NCBI GenBank assembly: GCA_964519955.1
Contig: CAZFLM010000033.1
Span: 1 to 64,000 of the forward strand
Length of the DNA: 64,000 bases
Source of the DNA: CAZFLM01 sp964519955
GTDB lineage: Bacteria > Armatimonadota > Chthonomonadetes > Chthonomonadales > CAJBBX01
Direction of reading: 5' to 3'
In this document: one piece after another, positions 37,072 through 44,545 of the stretch
Position numbering within the stretch: the first letter of the stretch is position 1
Layout of the letters: each line of letters begins with the position of its first letter
Made by a program: the position numbers and the translations under genes
Notes under the pieces: model-generated
Seen by the model: the letters and a program-made list of their open reading frames with translations, nothing else
Database searches by the model: none
What the model was told of the DNA's origin: nothing

Positions 37072-38139
37072 TTCGTAGCTTCCCAACTCCTTCGCCAACT
37101 CAACGATCGCACGGAAGTTGTCGAGGCTGACGCTGGACGGTACGGAGTGGTCGGAGGAGAAGATGTAGCCGCCGTTCTCCTTCAGGGCGGGAACCACCTG
37201 GCGCATCTCCGCGGTGATCGCGTTCACGTCGTCCCAGAGGACCGCGTTGATGCCGCCGTGGAGCACCAGGTCCTTGCCGTAGAGCTGCTTCAGCTTGACG
37301 GGGTCCATTCCAGCCTTCACTTCGAGTGGGTTCAGGGCGTTCACGCCGATCTCGATGAGGTCCGGGATGAACGGCTCCACGTAGCCGCAGGAGTGCAGGT
37401 GGGCGGGGATGCCCTTGGCGTGGGCCCACTCGGCGGCGCGCTTCTGGGCCGGCTTGAGCAGCTCGCGGTAGGTGCGCAGCGAGAAGAAGGGCGCTTTCTT
37501 GTAGCCCATGTCGTCGCACCAGAAGATGCTGTCGAACGTGTAGCCCTTCTCCCAGATGCGGTCCAGGATGTCGAGGCTCATGTCCAGGCAGTGCTCGACC
37601 ATCTCCTTGAACCACTCCGGCCGTTCCACCATCTCCTGCAGCACCTGCGGCATGTCCACGAACGCGTGGGTGGCGTCGAACCCGAACCAGAGGTTCCCCT
37701 GGATCCACGCTCCCTGCTCGCGCCAGCCCTTGTAGTAGGTCTGCAGGTGGTTCCAGTCGATGCGGTCGTCCGACGGGGTCATCCGCTCCTTGGCCGCGCG
37801 CCACGAGTCGGGGTCCTTGATCATGAAGTCCAGGTACTGCGGCACCGACGCCTTGTGCTTCCAGTCCTTCAGCGTCACGCCCCAGCTCGTCTTCTGGATG
37901 ATGTACTCGTCGGTCTCCTCGACCTTCTCCCACGGGTAGCGCGGCCCGCTGTCGCCGCCGACTCCGGCCACGTGGTCCAGCCCGAAGAAGTCGACAAAGC
38001 TGACGTCTGCCGGCATGCCCTCGCTCTGCCACCGCTCGATGGTGGCGCCCCAGGGGCTGTCGATGATCGGTACCCGGTCGGCGTCGCGGTGCGCGAACAT
38101 GCGGCGGAAACGTTCGTGGGAAGTGAGCTGGGTGGACAT
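37069..38139 (-). CDS. Uroporphyrinogen decarboxylase-family protein (MtaA/CmuA-type methyltransferase-like)
   Basis: The 356-residue protein has the URO-D fold. It starts SHERFRRMFAHRDADRVPII, as in members not involved in haem synthesis. HLHSCG at about residues 247-252 places a His and Cys as zinc ligands, as in cobamide:coenzyme M or corrinoid methyltransferases of the MtaA/CmuA group. Later come NPLEVKAGMDP and GGINAVLW. The Arg-rich motif of true HemE is absent, so a role in methyl transfer or O-demethylation is more likely, although no corrinoid protein is nearby. The start is ATG 38139 with GGAGG immediately upstream. The gene is bracketed by AGTAGCG-type heptad repeats in opposite orientation, one beginning at its stop codon. 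Confidence 0.8.
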   Translation of the reverse strand: MSTQLTSHERFRRMFAHRDADRVPIIDSPWGATIERWQSEGMPADVSFVDFFGLDHVAGVGGDSGPRYPWEKVEETDEYIIQKTSWGVTLKDWKHKASVPQYLDFMIKDPDSWRAAKERMTPSDDRIDWNHLQTYYKGWREQGAWIQGNLWFGFDATHAFVDMPQVLQEMVERPEWFKEMVEHCLDMSLDILDRIWEKGYTFDSIFWCDDMGYKKAPFFSLRTYRELLKPAQKRAAEWAHAKGIPAHLHSCGYVEPFIPDLIEIGVNALNPLEVKAGMDPVKLKQLYGKDLVLHGGINAVLWDDVNAITAEMRQVVPALKENGGYIFSSDHSVPSSVSLDNFRAIVELAKELGSYE

Positions 38140-38150
38140 GGGAGCCTCCG

Positions 38151-38162
38151 AGTAGCGAGTAG
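38151..38162 (+). repeat. Short AGTAGCG heptad copy upstream of the URO-D-family gene
   Basis: AGTAGCGAGTAG, 1.7 units of the same heptad as at 36891-36923, lies 11 bases upstream of the minus-strand start codon at 38139, just before its ribosome binding site. Confidence 0.7.
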
Positions 38163-38170
38163 GCTGGTTG

Positions 38171-38212
38171 CCAGAAGCCAGAAGCCAGAAGCCAGAAGCC
38201 AGAAGCCAGAAG
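38171..38212 (+). repeat. Heptanucleotide repeat CCAGAAG, six perfect copies
   Basis: There are six identical 7-base units in a row in the gap between the URO-D-family gene and the DinB gene (both minus strand). The unit is unrelated to AGTAGCG but has the same period. Perfect copies imply recent slippage. Confidence 0.9.
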
Positions 38213-38290
38213 GACGGCGCGTGCGTTTGCCGGCGGATGCGTCTGCGTTCACCGTTCGGTCCGGCGGTTCCTGCCGGCCGTGGGACGCGC

Positions 38291-38851
38291 CTACGCCCAG
38301 TGCTGTTCCGCCCAACCGTCCGCGTCGGTCAGCCCCATCGCGCCGCGCATCAGCCAGATCTGCCGGATGTGCGCCTGGGTGTGGTGGATGGTCCGCCAGT
38401 AGGCGTCGGCCGCCTGCTTGCCGCGCGCCACCCACCAGTCCGGGCAGTGCCGCCTGCCTGCCAGTTCCTCGCTCGTCGCGGCCTCGACGCCGGGCATGGC
38501 AGCCGCGCGGATGGCTCGCACCCGGTCGACGAGCGTGGCTGCGCCGGGCATGTCGGGCATCGGACCTGGGACCTGGTCCTCGGGCCAGCGCCAGAGGTCG
38601 AAGCGCGGGTCGTGCTCCAGGCAGGCCGCGCCGGTCTGGCACAGGCACGCGTACACGTCGAGGTTCTCCTGGCAGTGCATCACGATGGAGGCGATGCAGT
38701 GGCGCCCCGCGAGCGGGAAGGCCCACGCCTGCTCATCCGTGAGCCCGGCCAAGCACTCCTCCAGTGCCGTCAGCACCTCGTCCAGCGCAATGCGGATCGC
38801 CTCCCGGTGGTCCGTCCCGCACGCCTCCGCGCACAGCCTGGCAGTTGCCAT
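38291..38851 (-). CDS. DinB-family protein (DUF664/damage-inducible four-helix bundle)
   Basis: The 186-residue product is a probable metal-binding four-helix bundle. His residues typical of the family occur in SIVMHCQENLDVYA and in YWRTIHHTQAHIRQIWLMRG. The latter matches the C-terminal H-x3-H element used with the first His to hold one metal ion. Family members include bacillithiol or mycothiol-dependent transferases and many with no known role. ATG 38851 is chosen because GGGAGG lies six to seven bases upstream and the conserved part begins there. An in-frame ATG at 38872 would translate part of the heptad repeat 38861-38916. It sits between two different heptad repeat tracts. Confidence 0.75.
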   Translation of the reverse strand: MATARLCAEACGTDHREAIRIALDEVLTALEECLAGLTDEQAWAFPLAGRHCIASIVMHCQENLDVYACLCQTGAACLEHDPRFDLWRWPEDQVPGPMPDMPGAATLVDRVRAIRAAAMPGVEAATSEELAGRRHCPDWWVARGKQAADAYWRTIHHTQAHIRQIWLMRGAMGLTDADGWAEQHWA

Positions 38852-38860
38852 CGCACGCCT

Positions 38861-38916
38861 CCCATCCCCCATCCCCAAGTCCCAAGTCCCAAGTCCTAAG
38901 TCCCAGCCCCCAAGTC
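38861..38916 (-). repeat. G-rich heptad tract (GACTTGG type, eight units) right after a stop codon
   Basis: Read on the minus strand, five bases after the TAG of the methyltransferase gene (38922-39665), come eight 7-base units. They are GACTTGG, with variants GGGCTGG, GACTTAG and GGATGGG. Four or more GGG runs spaced by four bases fit a G-quadruplex motif in the sense RNA. Its distal end supplies the ribosome binding site of the DinB gene. Confidence 0.85.
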
Positions 38917-38921
38917 CCGCT

Positions 38922-39665
38922 CTACTTCGCCGACACCTCCAGCCCCTCGATGTCCAGCGCCACGTTGACGCTCGCGCGCATGTTGGCCGGGTCGCGCACG
39001 AAGGCGAGGTAGTGGCGCAGGCGCTCGGCGCAGTTGAGGCTGTTGTGGGCAAGAACGATGGCGCCCGCCGGCATCTTGGGCAGCGCCTGCTCCAGGATGT
39101 CGAGGTAGATGCCCTTGCCGCGGCGCTCGTCGCCGTCCGCGTCCAGGTAGAGCAGGTCGATCCGGCCCTCGAAGTCGCGCACGAAGTCGACGGCGTCCGC
39201 CGCCACCACCCGCGCCACGCCGGTCGGGTCGATGCGCCGCACGTTGCGCTCGGCGCGCTCCGCCTCGAAGAACTTGATCTCGATGCCGATGAGGTTCTGC
39301 GCCGTGTAGCACGCGCCGGGGCCGACCCCCGCGCCAGCGTTCGAGATGAACGTGTTGCCGCAGAAGACGCCGGCGGCGATCATGTTGGCCGGTCTGCTGA
39401 TGGCGTTGATCGCATAGATGAAGCGCTGCATCCGGTGCGTGATGGCCGTCCAGGGGATCTCGAACAACTCCTCGACCGCCGCGCGGTGCGCCAGCACCTT
39501 CTCGTGGTCGTAGGAGGTCGTGGGCAGGATGCCCTCCGCCACCAACGAGGCGAGCGCGTCGTCGACCAGCGCAATCTCCCGCTCGAGCGGCTCGATGCGG
39601 CGGTGCGGGTCGTCGTAGGCCATGCGGTACTGCTCATAGTCCTCGGCCTGGTATGTCGTGGCCAC
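38922..39665 (-). CDS. Class I SAM-dependent methyltransferase-like protein
   Basis: The 247-residue product starts at GTG 39665, with GGAGGA four to five bases upstream; conservation starts there (ATTYQAEDYEQYRMAYDDPH). The core has NMIAAGVFCGNTFISNAGAG as a degenerate SAM-binding glycine loop. It is followed by LIGIEIKFFEAERAERNVRR (acidic residue binding the ribose), VVAADAVDFVRDFEG and IDLLYLDADGDERRGK. This matches an O-methyltransferase-like or TylF-like Rossmann fold with a metal-binding Asp pair. The target is unknown. The N-terminal helical region may form a lid. A G-rich heptad repeat begins five bases after its stop codon. Confidence 0.65.
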   Translation of the reverse strand: MATTYQAEDYEQYRMAYDDPHRRIEPLEREIALVDDALASLVAEGILPTTSYDHEKVLAHRAAVEELFEIPWTAITHRMQRFIYAINAISRPANMIAAGVFCGNTFISNAGAGVGPGACYTAQNLIGIEIKFFEAERAERNVRRIDPTGVARVVAADAVDFVRDFEGRIDLLYLDADGDERRGKGIYLDILEQALPKMPAGAIVLAHNSLNCAERLRHYLAFVRDPANMRASVNVALDIEGLEVSAK

Positions 39666-39847
39666 TCTGTCCTCCGGTTCGGGTGGGGCGTGTCGCGTGA
39701 CCCCTCTTGGCGGTACGTCGCCCAGGCTATTCCACCCGCCGGTGCCGCGCACCTGCACGACTCACGACGCATCGGCGGCCGCCCCTCGCACGCACGGTTG
39801 GGGCGGCCGCTATCGGCGCGATATGGAGCAAGTCGCGTGGCGCGAAG

Positions 39848-40753
39848 CTACCGCGGTGAACTCGCGACCGGGGTGGGGCGCAGTTGCCTCGCGCGGGCTC
39901 GGAGGAGTTGCGCGATCCGCGGATGGTGGCTCCGCTCTGCAGCCATCTCAGCGGTCCTGCCGCGCTTGTTCCTGATGCGAGGATCGGCGCGGTGCTCCAG
40001 GAGCAACCGGACACTGCGCTCCTCGCCTGCGTAGGCGGCTCCGATGAGCGCGGTGTTCCCGGTGTCATCCTGGGCGTCTGGGTTTGCACCGTGGGCCAGG
40101 AGCACCTCGACCGCGTCCGGGCTCATCGATGCTGCCCGGGACAGCGCAGTCCCTCCGTGGCTGTCGCTGCCGTTCACATCAGCGCCCTTCCGGATCAGAT
40201 AGGCGATCAGGTCCGCGCAATCGATGCTGCTGTGCCCGGATACTGCCAGGGCAAGCAGGGGCACGCCGTCCGAATCCGTCCGGTAGGATACGTACTCGGG
40301 ATGCCACTCGATCAGGCGCTTGATCGCCGCAGGGAAGGACCCTGCGGCTTCGGAGACGACCAGGGCTTGGGTGAATCGGTTGGTGAACCTGTAGTGCATG
40401 GCCACGTCGCGCCGGTCGCAGTAGATCGCCAGCGTGAGCGCCGCGTCGCCGCAATCCGCCGGGAAGCCGCGTCTCGCCACCTCGTCTAGGAGTGGCCCGC
40501 AGAACAGAGAACCCTCGTTGGTCATGTGCAGTGTCGTGGGGCTCGCAGCAAGTGAGAGCGCTGTATGGCCGGTTCTGGTTCGGGCATAGATGTCTGCCCC
40601 GTTCTCGACAAGCGTCTGCACGGCCCCTGCGTCGCGCCACGCGATGGCCTCCTGCAGTTCCATCGTCAAGGCGTACTTGTGGAAGCTCCAGTAGGCGAGA
40701 GCAGCAGGTACCACGATGGCTGCTGCGTAGACAGCTTGCTGGCCCTTGGTCAT
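39848..40753 (-). CDS. Membrane-anchored ankyrin-repeat protein
   Basis: The product is 301 residues from ATG 40753. A single N-terminal helix (AVYAAAIVVPAALAYWSFHK) is followed by ankyrin repeats: DAGAVQTLVENGADIYARTR, IAYLIRKGADVNGSDSHGGT, AVEVLLAHGANPDAQDDTGN and SVRLLLEHRADPRIRNKRGR. The middle has a longer, less regular segment. Ankyrin stacks bind proteins. Its ATG overlaps the TGA of the upstream gene (ATGA), so the two are translationally coupled and probably function together in the envelope. The frame extends far upstream, but that part is the shadow of the upstream gene. The Arg/Ala-rich tail is unconserved. Confidence 0.8.
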   Translation of the reverse strand: MTKGQQAVYAAAIVVPAALAYWSFHKYALTMELQEAIAWRDAGAVQTLVENGADIYARTRTGHTALSLAASPTTLHMTNEGSLFCGPLLDEVARRGFPADCGDAALTLAIYCDRRDVAMHYRFTNRFTQALVVSEAAGSFPAAIKRLIEWHPEYVSYRTDSDGVPLLALAVSGHSSIDCADLIAYLIRKGADVNGSDSHGGTALSRAASMSPDAVEVLLAHGANPDAQDDTGNTALIGAAYAGEERSVRLLLEHRADPRIRNKRGRTAEMAAERSHHPRIAQLLRARARQLRPTPVASSPR

Positions 40754-41220
40754 CTGGCCCCTCGCGCGGAGCGTCGCGATCCTGCTCGGGCCAGCCCCAG
40801 CCGGCCGCCGGATCGTGCCTCCTCGGCTTCGATTGCGGCACCCCGCGCGTTGGCGTGAAGGCCCGTCCGGGGGAGGTGCCGGAACTCGTGGCTGAGCAGG
40901 CCGCCGTACCGACCGATGGAGGCAGTCAGCTCGGGATGCAGGGCGCGGCGGGCCCGCCGCCCGTAGTCGCCGAACTCCGCGAGAGTGCACGGGCGGTCCC
41001 TGGCTCCGCGCGTGGTGGCGAGGTAGTAGTTCACGTAGCCGATGCCCAGCTCGCGCAGCGCCCGCTCCTCCGCCACGCTCATCGGAACCTGGCTGGGCAG
41101 CTCGATGCCAACGGTGAACCTGGGTGTGTCGGCGCGGCTCGCACCAGGCGGCGCGGCACAACACGCGCAGAGCAGCGCGACGAGCAGCGGGCGGACGCGG
41201 GCGTGCGTGTAGGTGGACAC
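40750..41220 (-). CDS. Small exported hypothetical protein, possibly a truncated TIM-barrel protein
   Basis: The 156-residue product starts at GTG 41220, with AGGAG nine bases upstream. The signal peptide is VRPLLVALLCACCAAPPGAS. The mature start RFTVGIELPSQVPMSVAEER followed by LRELGIGYVNYYLATT looks like the first strands and helix of a TIM-barrel sugar-active protein. After about residue 120 the sequence becomes Ala/Arg/Gly-rich and unlike a folded barrel, suggesting a frameshift or truncation. HEFRH in LLSHEFRHLPRT looks like HExxH but lacks the rest of a metalloprotease site. The stop TGA overlaps the ankyrin gene's ATG. It is divergent from the PEP-CTERM gene. Confidence 0.55.
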   Translation of the reverse strand: MSTYTHARVRPLLVALLCACCAAPPGASRADTPRFTVGIELPSQVPMSVAEERALRELGIGYVNYYLATTRGARDRPCTLAEFGDYGRRARRALHPELTASIGRYGGLLSHEFRHLPRTGLHANARGAAIEAEEARSGGRLGLARAGSRRSARGAR

Positions 41221-41372
41221 GATGGTGAACTCCTGGGGCAGATCCGTCGCTGGGCTATTCAACCTGGACCAGCGCTGCTCCTGCCGCTCGGCCGCTGTTG
41301 CCGTTGCCCGAGGCCGCGTGTGCCGGCAGGCACACCGGTTCTTGGCCGTGGCGGCGGTCGCGGCTCCCGCCG

Positions 41373-41389
41373 TTGGCACGCTTCTTGCA
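41373..41389 (+). promoter_or_regulatory. Sigma-54 (RpoN) promoter for the PEP-CTERM gene
   Basis: TTGGCACG, four bases, then TTGCA: the -24 GG (41375-41376) and -12 GC (41387-41388) are separated by exactly ten bases, and TGGCACG matches the consensus in full. The start would be near 41400, leaving a leader of about 44 bases. Sigma-54 plus PrsK/PrsR control of PEP-CTERM genes is documented in other bacteria. Confidence 0.85.
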
Positions 41390-41443
41390 CTGATCGGACG
41401 GGAGCGTGCCCGAAATCATCGGCTCACGCACTGGAGGGTAACC

Positions 41444-42205
41444 ATGTCTTCCTGTCGAGCCACGCGTACCGTGGCCGTCGCACTCCGGTTGGTGGCGGCT
41501 CTGGCCTTTGTGCTGGCCGCCGTCGGCGCCTCCGCCCAGAACATCCTGGTGTACGATGACACTACTGACCATCATCGGGCGCAGAATGCGCTGGCCTCGC
41601 TCGGCTATACGTTCAGCGTAGGCGACGCCTATTCGTTCGACGCGCTTCTCACGGGCGGCACGTGGGATCTGGTGGTGGTTGACTGCCCGAGCACCGATAT
41701 CTACTGGGACTCTCTCGTCTCCTACATCGAGGGCGGCGGCAAGGCGATCATGTCCTACTGGGCCCTGCAGACGGCTCCGGCGCTTGCGACAGCGTTCGGC
41801 GTCAGTCCCGTGACATTGTTCGATCTGCCGCAGACGGTGTACGTGTGGGACGCCTCGAGCCCGGTGTTCACGACGCCCAACACGCTCGGTGACCTGACGT
41901 CGTGGTCGGACTCGTGGGCGGATGACGGCCACGAGTTGGGCCTGCTGGCGGGCTCGACGGCGCTGGCCGGTTTTACCTCGTCACCCACCGCGGACAAGGC
42001 CGCCATCGTTCTGGCGAACAGCGGGCGGACGATCTACAACGGCTTCCTGTTCGACGAACTGAACGACCCGGCCGGCACCCAGCTCATCGCGAACGAGGCC
42101 AACCTGCTGCTGAATGGTTCAAGCGTTCCCGAGCCGAGCGCGCTCGCGCTCCTGATTGGCGGGGCCATCGGCGGCTCGCTGTTCCTGCGTCGCCGCCGCG
42201 CCTGA
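41444..42205 (+). CDS. PEP-CTERM sorting-domain surface protein
   Basis: The 253-residue exported protein has a signal peptide (RLVAALAFVLAAVGASAQNI). The body resembles a flavodoxin-like or ThuA-type fold (NILVYDDTTDHHRAQNALAS, then WDLVVVDCPSTDIYWDSLVS and VSYIEGGGKAIMSYWAL). The C-terminus is a full exosortase sorting signal: VPEPSALALLIGGAIGGSLF followed by LRRRRA. PEP-CTERM proteins are cleaved and anchored at the cell surface by exosortase in diderm, exopolysaccharide-producing bacteria. No exosortase is in the window. The start is ATG 41444 with GGAGGG six bases upstream. The sigma-54 promoter at 41373-41389 is its obvious control element. Confidence 0.92.
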   Translation: MSSCRATRTVAVALRLVAALAFVLAAVGASAQNILVYDDTTDHHRAQNALASLGYTFSVGDAYSFDALLTGGTWDLVVVDCPSTDIYWDSLVSYIEGGGKAIMSYWALQTAPALATAFGVSPVTLFDLPQTVYVWDASSPVFTTPNTLGDLTSWSDSWADDGHELGLLAGSTALAGFTSSPTADKAAIVLANSGRTIYNGFLFDELNDPAGTQLIANEANLLLNGSSVPEPSALALLIGGAIGGSLFLRRRRA

Positions 42206-42290
42206 GCCACCCGCCGACCGCCTTCGCACACCCCGCCCGCGGTGACGCCGGAGGGGTGTGTTGGCGATTCCACCCGCTGCATTCCAGGTA

Positions 42291-42320
42291 TTGACTTGCC
42301 GGAATCGCGTGCGCTATACT
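42291..42320 (+). promoter_or_regulatory. Strong sigma-70 promoter for the ANTAR regulator
   Basis: TTGACT (42291-42296), an 18-base spacer and TATACT (42315-42320), five of six matches in each box. It predicts a leader of about 165 bases before the ATG at 42494. Confidence 0.75.
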
Positions 42321-42493
42321 CTCGCATCCGACGACGGGTGACCCATACGCTTCGCGAACGCAGGAGTTCGCTGCTCTACGTGCGAAGCCCGTCGGATGCC
42401 AACCTGGGCGGAACCGCGCGGGACGAGCTGCCACCGAGACGATCGGCGGCGCGCGTCCTTTTTCGTGGGTCCAGCCCCACCGGTCACGACTCC

Positions 42494-43078
42494 ATGCGCC
42501 GCGCCAACGTACTCATCGCCGAAGACGATCCCATCCTCAGGATGGACCTCCGGTCCGTTCTGGAGAGCCTGGGGCACACCGTCGTCGGCGAGGCGGACAA
42601 TGGCGAGGACGCGACCATCCTCGCTCGCAACCTGAAGCCCGATCTGGCCATCCTGGACATCATGATGCCCAAGATGACGGGGCTTCAGGCAGCCGCGATC
42701 CTGAGCGCCGAGCGCATCGCCCCGGTCCTGCTGCTCACCGCATACCGGGAGGCCAACATGATCGAGGAAGCCTCCCGCGCCGGGGTCCTGGCCTATCTCG
42801 TCAAGCCGTTCCGCGCCGAGCAGTTGGAGCCCGCCATCGAGATCGCCCTGTCGCGCTATCGCGAGTTGTCGGCGCTCGAAGGCGAACTCGGCGCGCTGAA
42901 CGAGCAGATCGAGACGCGCAAGGCCGTCGGCAAGGCGAAGGTCATCCTCATGCGGCGCAGCGACCTCACCGAGCGCGAGGCCTTCCGCCGCATGCAGTCC
43001 CAGAGCCTGGCCCTCGGCAAGTCGCTGCGCGAGATCGCCGACGCGATCATCCTCAGCGACGAGATCAGCCCCGCCTAG
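42494..43078 (+). CDS. Response regulator with ANTAR RNA-binding output domain (AmiR/NasT type)
   Basis: The 194-residue protein has a receiver domain starting NVLIAEDDPILRMDLRSVLE, with phospho-acceptor Asp55 in LAILDIMMPKMTG, Thr82 and Lys104 in LVKPF. The C-terminus is an ANTAR helical domain (KVILMRRSDLTEREAFRRMQ, then SLREIADAII). ANTAR proteins bind paired hexaloop hairpins in mRNA leaders and prevent transcription termination, often at nitrogen genes such as nas, amt-gln or eut. The start is ATG 42494, where the receiver begins. A strong promoter lies at 42291-42320. No histidine kinase is adjacent. The following genes amtB, glnB and glnA are natural candidates for control; the leaders at 47311 and 55507 carry compatible hairpins. 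Confidence 0.93.
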   Translation: MRRANVLIAEDDPILRMDLRSVLESLGHTVVGEADNGEDATILARNLKPDLAILDIMMPKMTGLQAAAILSAERIAPVLLLTAYREANMIEEASRAGVLAYLVKPFRAEQLEPAIEIALSRYRELSALEGELGALNEQIETRKAVGKAKVILMRRSDLTEREAFRRMQSQSLALGKSLREIADAIILSDEISPA

Positions 43079-43273
43079 CAGGCGTCCTCCGGCTTCCTGC
43101 CTCACCTTCCGGCCTCGCTGCAGAGTCCAAGCGGATCGCGCTCGTGCGCGGCTCGCCGCCTTCGCTCCGTCTGACACCCTCCATCGGCGTGGGTTGTCTA
43201 GCTCCACCCAACTCACGCGGGTCCGGCGCGCGCCGCGTTTCGGCCCGGCCCATCTGGAGGAGGTCCAACGGAC

Positions 43274-44449
43274 ATGATGTACTCCGCACGCCTGACGCGG
43301 TTCGCCGCAGCCCTTGCCGCTCTTCTCGCGACGTCGCCCTCTCCCTGCCGCGCTACCGACACCGCGCCACCGGAAGCGCCGCCGAAGTGGACCATCACGG
43401 GGCTCGCCGACTGGTACTACCAGTTCAGCCTCAACCATCCCGACGCGGGCGCGAACCTGGCCGGCCGCGCCTTCGATATCAAGAACGACGCGTTCGCGCT
43501 GAGCCTGGCCGAGGTCACCATCAACAAGCCGACCACGGACGCGTCGCCCTTCGGGCTCACCGCCACGCTCACGTTCGGCAAGTCGGCCGACCTGGTGCAC
43601 CTGTACGAACCCGGCGGCGCGGTCACCCACGCGCTCTACAACGATGCGGCGACCAAGTACGTGCAGCAGCTCTATGGGACCTACGTGCTGTCGGGCACGA
43701 CGCCGGTGACGGTCGACCTGGGCAAGTTCGTGACGCACATGGGTTACGAGGTGATCGAGAGTTCGTCCAACGACAGCTACTCGCGCAGCTTCCTGTTCAC
43801 GTACGCGATCCCGCTCTACCATGCCGGCCTCAGGCTCACAGCTCCGATCGGTAAGGGCCTGACGGGGCAGCTCCTCCTGGTGAACGGCTGGAACGATATC
43901 GAGGACGACAACGGCGGCAAGTCGATCGGTGCGCAGCTCAACTACAAGCCCAGCGACAAGCTGAACGTCCTGCTGAACTACCTCGGCGGGAACGAGGGCG
44001 GCAAGGCGCTGGGCAGCGGGGTCTACTCCGGCATCGGCTTCCCGGACGCGCTGGAGCGCAACACGCAGGTGGTCGACCTGGTGGCGGTGTACAACCCGTG
44101 CGCCAAGGTGAAGCTCGGGCTGAACGCGGACTACGGCGGTGCCTTCCGGCAGGGCAGCTCGGGCACGTGGAGCGGGCAAGCCTACTACGCCCGCTACCAG
44201 GCGTCGCCGAGCACGGCCGTCGCGCTGCGCTACGAGCGGTTCCAGGACAGCGGCCTGCGCCTGGGCGCCGGCACGCAGCTCACGAGCCTGACGGCGACGC
44301 TGGAGTACACTATCAAGGGGAACCTGATCAACCGGCTCGAGTTCCGCCACGACCACTCCGGCAACGCGGCGGCGTTCGCATTCCCGAGTGGTGGTGGCGG
44401 CAGCGCGAACCAGGACACGCTGACGCTGTCGCAGGTGTTCAAGTTCTAG
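43274..44449 (+). CDS. Outer-membrane beta-barrel porin (BBP2-type)
   Basis: The 391-residue protein has a signal peptide (RFAAALAALLATSPSPCRAT). The mature start KWTITGLADWYYQFSLNHPD is followed by alternating amphipathic strands such as YVQQLYGTYVLSGTTPVTVD and FVTHMGYEVIESSSNDSYSR. The last residue is Phe (LSQVFKF), as for outer-membrane barrels assembled by BamA. The pattern fits the BBP2/porin-2 family of diderm non-proteobacterial phyla, where it often lies near ammonium transporters. It probably allows small ions or ammonium across the outer membrane. The start is ATG 43274 behind TGGAGGAGG; a second ATG follows immediately. It lies between the ANTAR regulator and antiporter genes. Confidence 0.85.
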   Translation: MMYSARLTRFAAALAALLATSPSPCRATDTAPPEAPPKWTITGLADWYYQFSLNHPDAGANLAGRAFDIKNDAFALSLAEVTINKPTTDASPFGLTATLTFGKSADLVHLYEPGGAVTHALYNDAATKYVQQLYGTYVLSGTTPVTVDLGKFVTHMGYEVIESSSNDSYSRSFLFTYAIPLYHAGLRLTAPIGKGLTGQLLLVNGWNDIEDDNGGKSIGAQLNYKPSDKLNVLLNYLGGNEGGKALGSGVYSGIGFPDALERNTQVVDLVAVYNPCAKVKLGLNADYGGAFRQGSSGTWSGQAYYARYQASPSTAVALRYERFQDSGLRLGAGTQLTSLTATLEYTIKGNLINRLEFRHDHSGNAAAFAFPSGGGGSANQDTLTLSQVFKF

Positions 44450-44545
44450 CAATGGGCGTCCGGCGACGCGGTCGACGATGCACTGACCGCGCCGCCGGGG
44501 CAGCAGGAATGGCGCAGCGGTGCGCGCCGAACACGAGGACGTGGC

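Noticed and set aside
37069..38139. HemE (haem biosynthesis uroporphyrinogen decarboxylase)
   Set aside because: The N-terminal Arg-rich substrate motif of HemE is missing, and HLHSCG points to the zinc-dependent methyltransferase branch of the superfamily.
38861..38916. Possible CRISPR-like array in the heptad tracts
   Set aside because: Units are seven bases with no spacers, and no cas gene is nearby.
38852..39052. Longer start for the DinB protein within the heptad repeat
   Set aside because: It would translate the GACTTGG repeat as Gly/Trp/Asp/Leu units and part of the upstream gene. The ATG at 38851 has a ribosome binding site and matches the domain start.
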